Below are positions 44,263 through 53,466 of a DNA stretch of 64,000 nucleotides, piece by piece (the stretch's first letter is position 1; every line of letters starts with the position of its first letter). The notes beneath the pieces are model-generated. The model worked only from the letters and a program-made list of their open reading frames with translations. It did not search any database and was not told the origin of the DNA. The position numbers and the translations under genes were made by a program. Source of the stretch: Streptomyces viridiviolaceus (GTDB lineage: Bacteria > Actinomycetota > Actinomycetes > Streptomycetales > Streptomycetaceae). Where the stretch lies: contig NZ_BMWA01000012.1 in assembly GCF_014650995.1 (NCBI RefSeq), positions 148,178-212,177 of the forward strand, given 5' to 3'.

Positions 44263-44793
44263 TCAGGCGGCGAGCACGCTCAGGTCGACCGCGGCCCAGC
44301 GCTCGCCGATCCCGGTCAGCGTCACGTGCCGCACCTCGTCGGTGGTGTCGCCCACGGCACGGTGGATCACCACCTGGAGCCGGTCGTCGGTCAGCTCCTC
44401 GACCTTGCCCTCGCCCCACTCCACGACGACCACGGAATCGGGCAGCGAGACGTCCAGGTCGAGGTCCTCCATCTCGTCCAGGCCGCCGGAGAGCCGGTAG
44501 GCGTCGACGTGCACCAGCGGCGGGCCGTCGCCGAGCGAGGGATGCACGCGGGCGATCACGAAGGTGGGCGAGGTGACGGCACCCCGCACGCCGAGGCCCT
44601 CGCCGAGCCCCCGGGTAAGCGTCGTCTTGCCCGCGCCCAGCTCCCCGCTGAGCATCACCAGGTCGCCGGCCCGCAACAGCTTGGCCAGCCTGCGGCCCAG
44701 TTCCCGCATCTGCTCGGGGGAGGTGACGGTGATCTCGACGTCGGGGGTGGGCTCAGCCGGGACCTGCGTCTTTGAGGTTTCTTCCATCGTCAC
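44263..44793 (-). CDS. tsaE: t6A complex ATPase TsaE
   Basis: About 176 aa, with P-loop GELGAGKTT, the switch region SPTFVIARVH and DAYRLSG. It powers turnover of the TsaB-TsaD complex. GTG 44793 or ATG 44787 could start it. Followed by a short GC hairpin at 44238-44252, so its message likely ends before the palindrome. Confidence 0.95.
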   Translation of the reverse strand: MTMEETSKTQVPAEPTPDVEITVTSPEQMRELGRRLAKLLRAGDLVMLSGELGAGKTTLTRGLGEGLGVRGAVTSPTFVIARVHPSLGDGPPLVHVDAYRLSGGLDEMEDLDLDVSLPDSVVVVEWGEGKVEELTDDRLQVVIHRAVGDTTDEVRHVTLTGIGERWAAVDLSVLAA

Positions 44794-44876
44794 TCACTCG
44801 CAGTAGTACATTGATCACGCCCTGCAAGGGACCGGTCCGGGCTGGACCGCAGCCGGAAGGCTGGAAGCCGCTTCCG

Positions 44877-46088
44877 TCAGGAAGAGGCGGAGTCACAGCC
44901 ATCCACGGTAGTGGAGCAAGTGGACGGCATCGCCCCCACACGGGCGAGCAGATCAGCGAGGCGGTCGGTGACGACTGTCGGGTGCTCCAGCATGACCAGG
45001 TGCCCGGCATCCGGTACCAGTACCAACTCGGCACCCGGCAAGAAGTCGGCGATCGCCTCGCTGTGCTCGCTCGGCGTGACCAGGTCCTGCACCCCGGCCA
45101 GCACGAGCACCGGCAGCTCCGCGAAGCGGGCGAGGGCCTCGGTCTTGTCGTGGTCGTTGAAGGCCGGGTAGTACTCGGCGACCACGTCGATGGGCGTCGA
45201 CTCGATCATCCGCTCGGCGAACCGGGCCACGGCCGGATCGATGTCCCGGGACGCGAACGAGTACCGCTTGATGATCCCGGCGAACAGGTCCGCGGTCGCC
45301 CGCCGTCCCTTCTCCACCAGTGCGGCCTGCTGCCCGAGCGCCTTCAGCACTCCGGGGAGTACGCGCCGCACCGCGTTGACGCCGGCGACGGGGAGTCCGA
45401 AGTTGACCTCGCCGAGCCTCCCGGACGACGTGCCGACGAGGGCCACGGCGACCACGCGCTCGCGGACCAGCTCGGGGAACTGGTCGGCCAGGGCCATCAC
45501 GGTCATGCCGCCCATGGAGTGTCCGACCAGCACGATCGGCCCCTCGGGCACGGCCGCGTCGATGACGGCCTTGAGGTCACGGCCCAGCTCGTCGATGGTG
45601 ATCGGCGCTCCGTCACGCACCTGGGACACGCCGCGCCCGGACCGGCCGTGGCTGCGCTGGTCCCAGTGCACGGTCCGTACGACACCGCGGAGCGCCGCGC
45701 GCTGGAAGTGCCAGGAGTCCTGGTTGAGGCAGTAGCCGTGGCTGAAGACGACCGTCACGGGGGCCGGGGCCTTGCGGCCGAAGAGCCGGCGGCGCCGGGG
45801 GCGCGCGGACTCGGCCTCGGGATCGACGTCGTCCACCTCGTAGTACAGCTCGGTGCCGTCATCGGCGTACGCCTTGCCCGGGGTGCCGCGCAGCGCGCCG
45901 TACGGTCCCGCCGAGTCGAGGGCGAGCCGCGCCTTGCGGCGCATGTCGCGGCCGACGGTCAGCCGCTCTATCGCCACGCCGGTCGCGGCTCCCGCCGCGA
46001 GCACGCCTATCGCGATGCCCGCGAGGCCGGTCGTCCGGCGCCACCCTCCGGCGGCCGCGGCGACGACCTCCGCGCTGCTCTCGCTCAC
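44877..46088 (-). CDS. membrane-anchored alpha/beta hydrolase
   Basis: 403 aa. One hydrophobic N-terminal segment (residues about 20-40) precedes a hydrolase fold with FSHGYCLNQDSW (oxyanion), nucleophile elbow GHSMGG and a late His in GHLVML. It sits between alr and tsaE as in many actinobacteria. Substrate unknown, likely an ester or lipid. Confidence 0.9.
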   Translation of the reverse strand: MSESSAEVVAAAAGGWRRTTGLAGIAIGVLAAGAATGVAIERLTVGRDMRRKARLALDSAGPYGALRGTPGKAYADDGTELYYEVDDVDPEAESARPRRRRLFGRKAPAPVTVVFSHGYCLNQDSWHFQRAALRGVVRTVHWDQRSHGRSGRGVSQVRDGAPITIDELGRDLKAVIDAAVPEGPIVLVGHSMGGMTVMALADQFPELVRERVVAVALVGTSSGRLGEVNFGLPVAGVNAVRRVLPGVLKALGQQAALVEKGRRATADLFAGIIKRYSFASRDIDPAVARFAERMIESTPIDVVAEYYPAFNDHDKTEALARFAELPVLVLAGVQDLVTPSEHSEAIADFLPGAELVLVPDAGHLVMLEHPTVVTDRLADLLARVGAMPSTCSTTVDGCDSASS

Positions 46089-46157
46089 CTACCGCTCCCT
46101 TGGGGTTTCTGGTTCAGCTGACCGCGTCCGTCATGGACAAGGACGCATGCGGACCCG

Positions 46158-47321
46158 TCACTCGTTCACATAGACGCGGGGAACGCGCGTCCCGATCCGG
46201 GTGACGATCTCGTACGCGATGGTGCCCGCGGCCTGCGCCCAGTCCTCGGCGGTGGGCTCGCCCCGGTCGCCGGGCCCGAACAGCACCGCCCGGGCGCCCG
46301 GTTCGGGCCGGTCCCCGCCGAGGTCGACGACGAACTGGTCCATCGCCACCCGCCCCGCGACCGTCCGCCACTTGCCGTCGACCAGGACCGGGCCGGTGGA
46401 GGAGGCGTGGCGGGGGATGCCGTCCGCGTAGCCGAGGGGGACGAGGCCGAGGGTGGTGGCGCCGGGCGTGGTGTAGTGGTGCCCGTAGCTGACGCCGTGT
46501 CCGCCGGGGACCTGCTTGACCAGGGCCAGGGAGGCGGACAGCGTCATCACCGGGCGCAGCCCGAAGTCGGCGGGGGTGCCGACCTCGGGGCTGGGCGAGA
46601 CGCCGTACACGGCGATTCCGCACCGTACGAGGTCGAAGTGGGCCTCGGGGAGCGTGAGCGTGGCCGGCGAGTTGGCGATGTGCCGCACGTCGGGGCGGAC
46701 GCCCTGCTGCTCGGCGTACTCGGTCATCTCCCGGAAGCGGGCGAGCTGGACGGCGATGGAGGGGTGGCCGGGCTCGTCGGCGCAGGCGAAGTGGGACCAG
46801 AGCCCGGTGACGCGCAGGAGCCCCTCGCGCTCCGCGCGCAGGGCCTCGCGGACGAGTTCGGCCCAGTCCTCGCCCGGCTGGCAGCCGTTCCGCCCGAGCC
46901 CGGTGTCGGCCTTGAGCTGCACGCGGGCGGGGCGGCCGGTGCGCCGTGCCGCCTCGCCGACCTCCTTCAGGGCCCACATGGCGCTGACGGACACGTCGAG
47001 ATCCGCCTCGATCGCCTCCCGCCAGGGCCCGCCCGGCGTCCACAGCCAGCACATGATCCGCACGTCGTCCGGCAGCCCCGCCGCGCGCAGCGCAAGGGCC
47101 TCCTGCGGCGTGGCGGTGCCCAGCCAGGTCGCGCCGGCCGCGACGGCCGCGCGGGCGCACGGGATCGCGCCGTGGCCGTAGGCATCGGACTTCACCACGG
47201 CCATGAGGGCAGCGCCGGGAGCCCGCTCGCGCAGCGCGCGCACGTTGGCCCCCAGGGCGACCAGGTCGATCTCGGCGCGGGCCCGCCGGGTGGCGGCCCA
47301 CTGGGCAGCTGTCTCACTCAT
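46158..47321 (-). CDS. alr: alanine racemase
   Basis: 387 aa. PLP-binding Lys in VVKSDAYGHG (about residue 44), plus the tyrosine-bearing CGIAVYGVSP region. Makes D-alanine for peptidoglycan. 69 nt ahead of the hydrolase gene on the same strand. Confidence 0.96.
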   Translation of the reverse strand: MSETAAQWAATRRARAEIDLVALGANVRALRERAPGAALMAVVKSDAYGHGAIPCARAAVAAGATWLGTATPQEALALRAAGLPDDVRIMCWLWTPGGPWREAIEADLDVSVSAMWALKEVGEAARRTGRPARVQLKADTGLGRNGCQPGEDWAELVREALRAEREGLLRVTGLWSHFACADEPGHPSIAVQLARFREMTEYAEQQGVRPDVRHIANSPATLTLPEAHFDLVRCGIAVYGVSPSPEVGTPADFGLRPVMTLSASLALVKQVPGGHGVSYGHHYTTPGATTLGLVPLGYADGIPRHASSTGPVLVDGKWRTVAGRVAMDQFVVDLGGDRPEPGARAVLFGPGDRGEPTAEDWAQAAGTIAYEIVTRIGTRVPRVYVNE

Positions 47322-47483
47322 CGTGGCCCCAGTCTCTCAGAGCCCCGAAACCCGACACCGCCACCCGGGACCCCCGGGGCAACGCCCCGGCCGCGCGCAG
47401 CCCTGCCACTGGGGCGCCACGGGCGAGACGACCACTGCCGCAGCTGCGGGCAGCCCTGCCGCCGGAGCGGCACGGTGAGCGCA

Positions 47484-47641
47484 GCGGCACCCCACGACGC
47501 CGGGCCGCGCACCTCCCCGCCCACAGCAACGCCGAACGCCCGCTCGCCGAACGCCCGCAGCCGCGAGGCCGCTGCCGCGGCACCCCGCGACGTCGGGCCG
47601 CGCACCCTCCCGCCCACAGCAACACCGAACGCCCGCTCACC
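47484..47641. repeat. imperfect 65-bp direct repeat between alr and nnr
   Basis: 47484-47548 and 47577-47641 are copies with few mismatches (gcggcaccccacgacg versus gcggcaccccgcgacg, and so on). The second reaches the last codons of nnr. The 315-nt region between alr and nnr is otherwise without a gene; the repeat resembles Streptomyces intergenic repeats. Confidence 0.75.
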
Positions 47642-49088
47642 CCACCCCCCTCACGTCCCGCCACGCTCCGGGAACCGCGTCGGCCACGTCATGCGCCCCC
47701 ACCGGCGCCCCCTCCGCCGCGAACCGCCCCGCGAGCCCGTGCACGTACGCCCCCGCACTCCCCGCGTCCACCACCGAGAGCCCCGCCGCCAGCAACGACC
47801 CCACGAGCCCCGACAGCACATCCCCGCTCCCGGCGGTGGCCAGCCACGACGTCCCCGTCGCGTTGACCCGGACGGGCCCGCCGCCCGGCCCGGCGACCAG
47901 CGTCGTCGACCCCTTCAGCAGCACCGCCGCCCCGTACCGCCCCGCCAGCTCCCGCACCGAGGCCAGCCGCGCCCCCTCGACCTCCTCCCGGCTCACCCCG
48001 AGCAGCGCCGCCGCCTCCCCGGCGTGCGGGGTCATCAGCGTCGGTGCCGTCCGCGCCCGCACCGCCCCGGCGTCGGCCAGCCGCAACCCGTCCGCGTCGA
48101 TCAGCACCGGCACCTGTGCCGCCAGCACCTCCGCCACGGTCGCGGCGTCGTCGCCGGCCCCCGGCCCCACGACCCACGCCTGCACCCGCCCCGCCCGCTT
48201 CGGGCCCAGGTCCGACACGAGCGTCTCGGGGAAGCGGGCGATCACCGCGTCCCCGGCCGGACCGACGTACCGCACGGCCCCGGCCCCGCCCCGCAGCGCC
48301 CCCGACACGGCGAGCACGGCCGCGCCCGGGTAGCGGGCCGACCCGGCGGCGACGCCTACCACCCCGCGCCGGTACTTGTCGCTCTCGACGCCGGGCACGG
48401 GCAGCAGCCGGGCCACGTCCGCGTGCTGCAGGGCCTCCAGTTCGGCCGCGTCGTCGGGCAGCGACAGCCCGATGTCCACCAGGCGCACCGACCCGGCGTA
48501 CTCCCGCGCCGGGTCGATCAGCAGTCCCGGCTTGTGGGTCCCGAACGTCACCGTCAGATCGGCCCGGACCGCCTCCCCGCGCACCTCCCCCGTGTCGGCG
48601 TCGACCCCGCTCGGCAGGTCCACGGCGACCACGGCGGCGCGCGACCGCCGGGCCGCGGCGGCGAGCGGCACCGCCTCCGCCCGCAGCCCGCCCTTGCCGC
48701 CGATCCCGACGATGCCGTCGACGACCAGGTCGGCCCGCTCGATCAGCCCCTCGCCGGCACCGGCCGCCGCGACGCTCCCGCCGGCCCGGCGCAGCGCCCC
48801 GAGCCCGCCGGAGTGCGCCCGCTCGGGCGTGAGCAGCACCGCCGTCACGCCCGCGCCCCGCCGGGCCAGCCGCGCTCCGGCGTACAGGGCGTCACCGCCG
48901 TTGTCGCCGCTGCCGACCAGCAGCACGACCCGGCTGCCGTACACCCGGCCGGCCACCCGGCCGAGCACCTCCGCGCAGGCGGCGGCGAGCCCGGCCGCCG
49001 CCCGTTGCATCAACGCCCCCTCCGGCAGGCGTGCCATCAACTCCCGTTCGGCCGTTCTGACCGTCTCCACGCTGTACGCAGTCCGCAT
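47637..49088 (-). CDS. nnr: bifunctional NAD(P)H-hydrate epimerase/dehydratase
   Basis: 483 aa. N-terminal epimerase domain (LVGSGDNGGDALYAG, VDLPSGVDADTG) fused to an ADP-dependent dehydratase (YRRGVVGVAAGSARYPGA, TPHAGEAAALLG, GTSWLATAGSGDVL). Repairs damaged NAD(P)HX. The fusion is normal. Between alr and an XRE-type regulator gene. Confidence 0.94.
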   Translation of the reverse strand: MRTAYSVETVRTAERELMARLPEGALMQRAAAGLAAACAEVLGRVAGRVYGSRVVLLVGSGDNGGDALYAGARLARRGAGVTAVLLTPERAHSGGLGALRRAGGSVAAAGAGEGLIERADLVVDGIVGIGGKGGLRAEAVPLAAAARRSRAAVVAVDLPSGVDADTGEVRGEAVRADLTVTFGTHKPGLLIDPAREYAGSVRLVDIGLSLPDDAAELEALQHADVARLLPVPGVESDKYRRGVVGVAAGSARYPGAAVLAVSGALRGGAGAVRYVGPAGDAVIARFPETLVSDLGPKRAGRVQAWVVGPGAGDDAATVAEVLAAQVPVLIDADGLRLADAGAVRARTAPTLMTPHAGEAAALLGVSREEVEGARLASVRELAGRYGAAVLLKGSTTLVAGPGGGPVRVNATGTSWLATAGSGDVLSGLVGSLLAAGLSVVDAGSAGAYVHGLAGRFAAEGAPVGAHDVADAVPGAWRDVRGVG

Positions 49089-49174
49089 GCCGTCGAGTCT
49101 TCCCTGTCCGCGGCGAACGTCACGACCGGCGTGGTCGGGTGTCGGCTTGACAGGACCTTTCGCGGCACCGGCAA

Positions 49175-49783
49175 ATGAACGACATGGCCGAGGAAGACCA
49201 GCTGACAGACGTCATGACCGCGCTCGGGCCGCGGCTGCGCGCCCTCAGGCAGGCCCGCGGCACCACGCTGGCCCGGCTCAGCGGCGCCACGGGGATCTCC
49301 GTGAGCACGCTCTCCCGGCTGGAGTCGGGGCAGCGTGAGCCGACGCTGCGGCACCTGCTGCCCCTGGCCAGGGCCTACCGCCTCCCCCTGGACGAACTGG
49401 TCGGCTCCCACACCGGCGACCCCCGTGTCCACCCGCGCCCCGTGGTCCGGGACGGCCAGACCTGGATCCCGCTCACCCGGCACCTGGGCGGCGGACTGCA
49501 CGCGTACAAGCAGATCCTCCCCGCCCCGGCGGCGGCCGACCGGACGGTGCGGCCCGTGCAGGGATCGCACGAGGGACACGAGTGGCTCTACGTCCTGTCC
49601 GGCCGTCTGCTCCTCGCGCTGGGCGACCGCGACCTCGTCCTGACGGCGGGCGAGACGGCCGAGTTCGACACCCGCGTCCCCCACGGCGTAGCCAACGCGG
49701 GCGACCGTCCCGTCGAGTGGATAGCGCTGTACGGGGCCCAGGGCGAACGCATGCACGTACGGGTCCGGCCGGCCGACGGCTGA
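49175..49783 (+). CDS. XRE-family regulator with cupin domain
   Basis: 202 aa. N-terminal HTH at about 15-70 (ISVSTLSRLESGQREPTL), then a C-terminal cupin of about 70 residues with EGHEWLYVLSGRLLL and the downstream His. Such proteins usually bind a small ligand in the cupin. Divergent from nnr. No target recognised. Confidence 0.9.
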   Translation: MNDMAEEDQLTDVMTALGPRLRALRQARGTTLARLSGATGISVSTLSRLESGQREPTLRHLLPLARAYRLPLDELVGSHTGDPRVHPRPVVRDGQTWIPLTRHLGGGLHAYKQILPAPAAADRTVRPVQGSHEGHEWLYVLSGRLLLALGDRDLVLTAGETAEFDTRVPHGVANAGDRPVEWIALYGAQGERMHVRVRPADG

Positions 49784-49850
49784 GCCCGCCGACCCGCGCG
49801 CGGGACCCGCCGGCCCCGTCACCGGCCCCCGGCTCACGCCGGCGCCGGCC

Positions 49851-50222
49851 TCAGCCCTCCGCGATCACCACCGCGGACGCCACCCCGGCGTCATGGCTCA
49901 ACGACACGTGCCACGACGTCACCCCGAGCTCCGCCGCCCGCGCCGCCACGGTCCCCGTCACCCGCAGCCGCGGCCGCCCGCTGTCCTCGACGTACACCTC
50001 GGCGTCGGTCCAGAGCAGCCCCGCCGGCGCGCCGAGCGCCTTGGCCAGCGCCTCCTTCGCCGCGAACCGGGCGGCGAGCGAGGCCACGCCCCGGCGCTCC
50101 CCGCTCGGCAGCAGCAACTCGCTCTCCCGGAACAGCCGCTTGGCCATGCCCGGCGTCCGCTCCAGCGACGCCTCGAACCGCTCGATCTCGGCCACGTCGA
50201 TGCCGACCCCGATGATGCTCAT
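49851..50222 (-). CDS. acpS: holo-acyl-carrier-protein synthase
   Basis: 123 aa, typical. GIDVAEIERF with Asp and FAAKEALAKAL with Glu bind Mg/CoA. Transfers phosphopantetheine to ACP. ATG 50222 preferred (AGGG 8 nt ahead); GTG 50231 possible. 51 nt downstream of the STAND protein gene, perhaps co-transcribed. Confidence 0.95.
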   Translation of the reverse strand: MSIIGVGIDVAEIERFEASLERTPGMAKRLFRESELLLPSGERRGVASLAARFAAKEALAKALGAPAGLLWTDAEVYVEDSGRPRLRVTGTVAARAAELGVTSWHVSLSHDAGVASAVVIAEG

Positions 50223-50273
50223 GCCGGTCACCCTAAAGTGACGCGCGGACCGGCACGTTCACCCGGACGCCGC

Positions 50274-53200
50274 TCAGCCGGCGACCAGCCCGTCCAGCTC
50301 CGCCTGGGCGGCCAGCGTGTCGGGGTGGTCCTCGCCCAGGACCCGGGCGCGGTCGTCCCGGACCTGGCGGAACTGCTCCGCGGCGGCCTCGACATCACCC
50401 TGCCGCGCCCTCACCCGGGCCTGTCCGAAGCGGGTCCTGATCACCTCGGGGTGGAGCGGATTGCCGTAGCGGGCCAGCCGTTCCTCCAGCAGGACGTCCA
50501 GCTCGGCGAGGGCAGTGTCCGGATCGCCGAGCTCGGCCCTGATCATGGCGATGTTGAAGCGCGTGATCAGCACGGCGGGGTGGGTGTCCCCGAGCGCCTT
50601 GCGCTGGTCCTCCAGCAGCTCCTCGTGCAGGCCGAGCGCGCTTCCCGGGTCGCCCAGTTCCCAGGTGTACCGGGCGATGTTCAGACGTGCCAGCAAGGTG
50701 TTGGGGTGGTCCTCGCCACGGATCCGCCGCACGTCCGGCAGCAGGGCGCGGTAACCGTCGAGGGCCTCCTGCCGACGCCCGGACTCGCCGAGGAACTTGT
50801 AGATGTTGAACCGGCTGAAGAGCACCTGTGCGTGGTCCTCCCCGAACACCGCGATCCGGTCCCTCAGCAGGTCCTCGTGCAGTGCCAGCGCCGTGTCGTA
50901 CCGGCCCAGCATGCCGTGCCAGTACGCGATGTAGTGGCGGCTCTCCAACACCGCCTGGTCCGTCGGCGGAAGCACACGCAGCTGGTCCTGGAGCAGTTCC
51001 TCGTGCAGTCGCAGACCCTCGGCCATGTCCCCGCCCCGGCCGACCCAGTACGCGATGTCGTGACGGTTCTTCAGGGTGCGCGGGTCGTCCGCGCCCAGGA
51101 CCCTGACCTGGTCGTCGAGCACGGCCCGGTGCAGCCGCACCGCCTCCGCGAACTCACCGGCCTCACCGGTCGCGTAGGCGATGCGGTACCGGGTCTGGAG
51201 CACCCGCGGGTCGTCGTCGCCGAGCACCCGGCGCTGGTCGTCCAGCAGCAGCCGGTACAGCTCCCGGCTGCGCCCGTAGGCGCCGGCCTTGCCCGTCCAG
51301 TAGGCGGCCCGCTCCCTCGCGTTCAGCGTCACCGGGGAGTCGGGGCCGGGGCGCTCCGCGAGCCGGTCGGCCCAGGCGACCCACCGGGCCCGGTTCACCG
51401 TGGCCTCGGGCGCCGCACGCCGCTCCAGGCACTCCAGCAGCCGCTCGTACAGGGCGGGTTCGCGCTCGGCCGCCTGCCACAGGTGCTCGGGTTCCGCCTG
51501 TTCGGCGTAGGCGTGCACGGGGTCGTCGGGCGTGTGTCGGTCCATGGGTGCCATCTTCTCAAGCGCCCTGCACAACGCCGCGTGGCCGGACACGACATCC
51601 GCTTCCTCGGCGACGTACTCGATCAGGGAGGGGTGGTGGACGCCGAGCAGTTCGGTCCCGGCCGGGTGCGGCGAGCGCACCACCAGTCCCGGCAGCAGGT
51701 CCAGCACCTGCCCCAGCGACTCGTCGTCCGCCGGACCGCCCAGGTCGGCGGCGGCCCGGCCGAGCAGCGGGCGGGGCAGGGTGGGGCTCGGGCCGGAGGC
51801 CGCGGCCACGACCAGGACGGCGTCGAGCCGGCCGCCGTGCCCGCCCGGCACCCGCGCCTTCAGCTGGAGCAGCGTTTCCCGGTACATGTCGGTGAAGCTC
51901 ACCCGGCCGGTCCGCGCCAGCGGGCCGCTGCCCGCCAGCACCCGGGTGGCCTGCCAGTTGCCGCCCGCCTGACGGAGGATGGCGTTCTGGGTCCGCACGG
52001 TGGCGCGGTTGGCCCGCAGATACGCCCGCAGCTGCTCCTCCCCCGGCGCGGGCACCGGCGCGCGGTGCCAGGCGTCGGGCAGCGGTACTCCGTCCCGGGC
52101 GGTCGCCACCACGCCGAACCACTCGGGCGCCGCATCGGCCAGCGCGGTCAGCTCGTGGACCAGCTCGGGGCGGTGGGCGGTGTCGACCTGGTCGAGGCCG
52201 TCCACGATCACGCGCACCGGCTCGCGCTGCTCCAGCCGCCCGAGGGGACCGCCGATCTCGGCCACCGCCTGTGGCAGCAGCGTCCGCTCGGCCTCCGGCA
52301 CCGTGGAGTTGTACGCCTTCTTCGCCGCGGCGAAGCCGGGCAGGAACTTCTTCAGCTGGTCGGCGAGCAGCGGCCACACCGACCCGGAGGTCCACCGGCT
52401 GCTGTCGAGCCGGATGACGCCGCAGACGGCCGGAACACGGTCGGCCGCCTCCGGCGGGAGCAGCTCCGCGCGGCACAGCGCGGCGGCGAGTGTCGTCTTG
52501 CCTGTGCCCATGGTGCCGAGCACGGCGACCTGCCGGTGGCCGCGCACCGCCTCGACCAGCTCCCCGAGCTCCGCGGGCGGCTGGAACAGACGCAGCGGCG
52601 GCAGGAGCACGTCGCGGTCGGCGGATCCCGCCAACACGCTCAGTTCGCCCTGGTAGGCGACGTTGTGGGCGAGCCAGGTGTCCAGCGGACCGGTGGGCGC
52701 ACCCCCGCCGCCGTCGTACGAGGCGGCCTGCGGGACCTGCCGCGTCAGCCGGGCCCGCACCGCCTGTCGTACCGGCCCGGCGCACAGGACCGTGTCGAGC
52801 CGGACGTCGCCCTGTCCGATCAGCCCGTTCAGGGCGCGGGAGAACTGCAGGCCGTAGGAGACCCGGCCGTCCGAGGACGTCAGCACCTCGATCCGCTTGC
52901 CGGTGTGCAGGGCCGAGCCGAACCAGTGCTGGGCCGCGAAGAGCGCCGCGTAGCCCGACAGGCACGCGTCGACGACGACCGTGAGTTCCCGGACGCCGCC
53001 GTGCCGCAGCATCAGTTCGCCCAGCCCGGCCGGGAGGTCGTAGGCCGTCTCGGGGGCGGGCACGGCCGGAGTGGAGCGGACGGGGAAGAGGAACTCGCCC
53101 TCGCGCACCACGTGACCGTGCCCGAGAAAGCCCAGCACCAGGGAGGCCCCGTCGGCGGATGCCTCCTCGAACGTCTCGGTCAGGGCGTCGGTCACCTCCG

Positions 53201-53387
53201 CCACCGTCCGCGGGTTCAGGACCAGGCCGTCCCCGCGGGCCGGCTCGCAGTCGCCGCGCAGCGGGTCCAGCAGGAGTTCGGTCAACTCCGTGGCGCACGG
53301 TTCCAGCAGCTCCAGCCGGTCCTCCGGCTTCTCCTCACGGGCGTCCCAGTGGGAGGCGATCACCAACGCTCTACGCTCATCAGCCAC
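50274..53387 (-). CDS. caspase-like protease-STAND NTPase-TPR protein
   Basis: About 1037 aa. Residues 5-240: caspase-like (C14) domain with RRALVIASHWD, catalytic-type His in GFLGHGH (89-92) and Cys142 in VVDACLSG. Residues about 280-480: P-loop NTPase, Walker A GTMGTGKT at 291-298, Walker B VRVIVDGLD at 391-399 (STAND class). The middle part is helical with FTDMYRETLL and VHHPSLIEY. Residues 686-1037: eight TPRs of 42-43 aa ending in LGEDHP-type turns. No signal peptide or membrane segment, so cytosolic. The GTG was chosen because a GATAAT box ends 6 nt before it. Such NLR-like proteins sense with repeats, oligomerise and activate the protease; an immune or cell-death role is inference. ATG 53423 is another possible start. 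Confidence 0.85.
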   Translation of the reverse strand: MADERRALVIASHWDAREEKPEDRLELLEPCATELTELLLDPLRGDCEPARGDGLVLNPRTVAEVTDALTETFEEASADGASLVLGFLGHGHVVREGEFLFPVRSTPAVPAPETAYDLPAGLGELMLRHGGVRELTVVVDACLSGYAALFAAQHWFGSALHTGKRIEVLTSSDGRVSYGLQFSRALNGLIGQGDVRLDTVLCAGPVRQAVRARLTRQVPQAASYDGGGGAPTGPLDTWLAHNVAYQGELSVLAGSADRDVLLPPLRLFQPPAELGELVEAVRGHRQVAVLGTMGTGKTTLAAALCRAELLPPEAADRVPAVCGVIRLDSSRWTSGSVWPLLADQLKKFLPGFAAAKKAYNSTVPEAERTLLPQAVAEIGGPLGRLEQREPVRVIVDGLDQVDTAHRPELVHELTALADAAPEWFGVVATARDGVPLPDAWHRAPVPAPGEEQLRAYLRANRATVRTQNAILRQAGGNWQATRVLAGSGPLARTGRVSFTDMYRETLLQLKARVPGGHGGRLDAVLVVAAASGPSPTLPRPLLGRAAADLGGPADDESLGQVLDLLPGLVVRSPHPAGTELLGVHHPSLIEYVAEEADVVSGHAALCRALEKMAPMDRHTPDDPVHAYAEQAEPEHLWQAAEREPALYERLLECLERRAAPEATVNRARWVAWADRLAERPGPDSPVTLNARERAAYWTGKAGAYGRSRELYRLLLDDQRRVLGDDDPRVLQTRYRIAYATGEAGEFAEAVRLHRAVLDDQVRVLGADDPRTLKNRHDIAYWVGRGGDMAEGLRLHEELLQDQLRVLPPTDQAVLESRHYIAYWHGMLGRYDTALALHEDLLRDRIAVFGEDHAQVLFSRFNIYKFLGESGRRQEALDGYRALLPDVRRIRGEDHPNTLLARLNIARYTWELGDPGSALGLHEELLEDQRKALGDTHPAVLITRFNIAMIRAELGDPDTALAELDVLLEERLARYGNPLHPEVIRTRFGQARVRARQGDVEAAAEQFRQVRDDRARVLGEDHPDTLAAQAELDGLVAG

Positions 53388-53393
53388 TTGGGC

Positions 53394-53399
53394 ATTATC
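53394..53399 (-). promoter_or_regulatory. -10 box for leaderless STAND gene
   Basis: GATAAT on the minus strand, followed by gcccaa and then the GTG start. The spacing fits transcription from the start codon itself. Confidence 0.55.
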
Positions 53400-53412
53400 G
53401 ATGCACAGCCGT

Positions 53413-53436
53413 GTCCGACTCATGGTTTCATCGGAC
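53413..53436. promoter_or_regulatory. inverted repeat between STAND and hydrolase genes
   Basis: gtccga-N12-tcggac, perfect 6-bp arms, centred where the -35 of the STAND promoter would be and about 40 nt ahead of the hydrolase start. Could control both genes. Confidence 0.4.
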
Positions 53437-53466
53437 GCAGTTGGCGCTTCGGGGGAACGGAGACTC

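Noticed and set aside
47314..47664. Short minus-strand ORF between alr and nnr
   Set aside because: Its apparent protein repeats come from the DNA direct repeat; no ribosome site, no recognisable domain.
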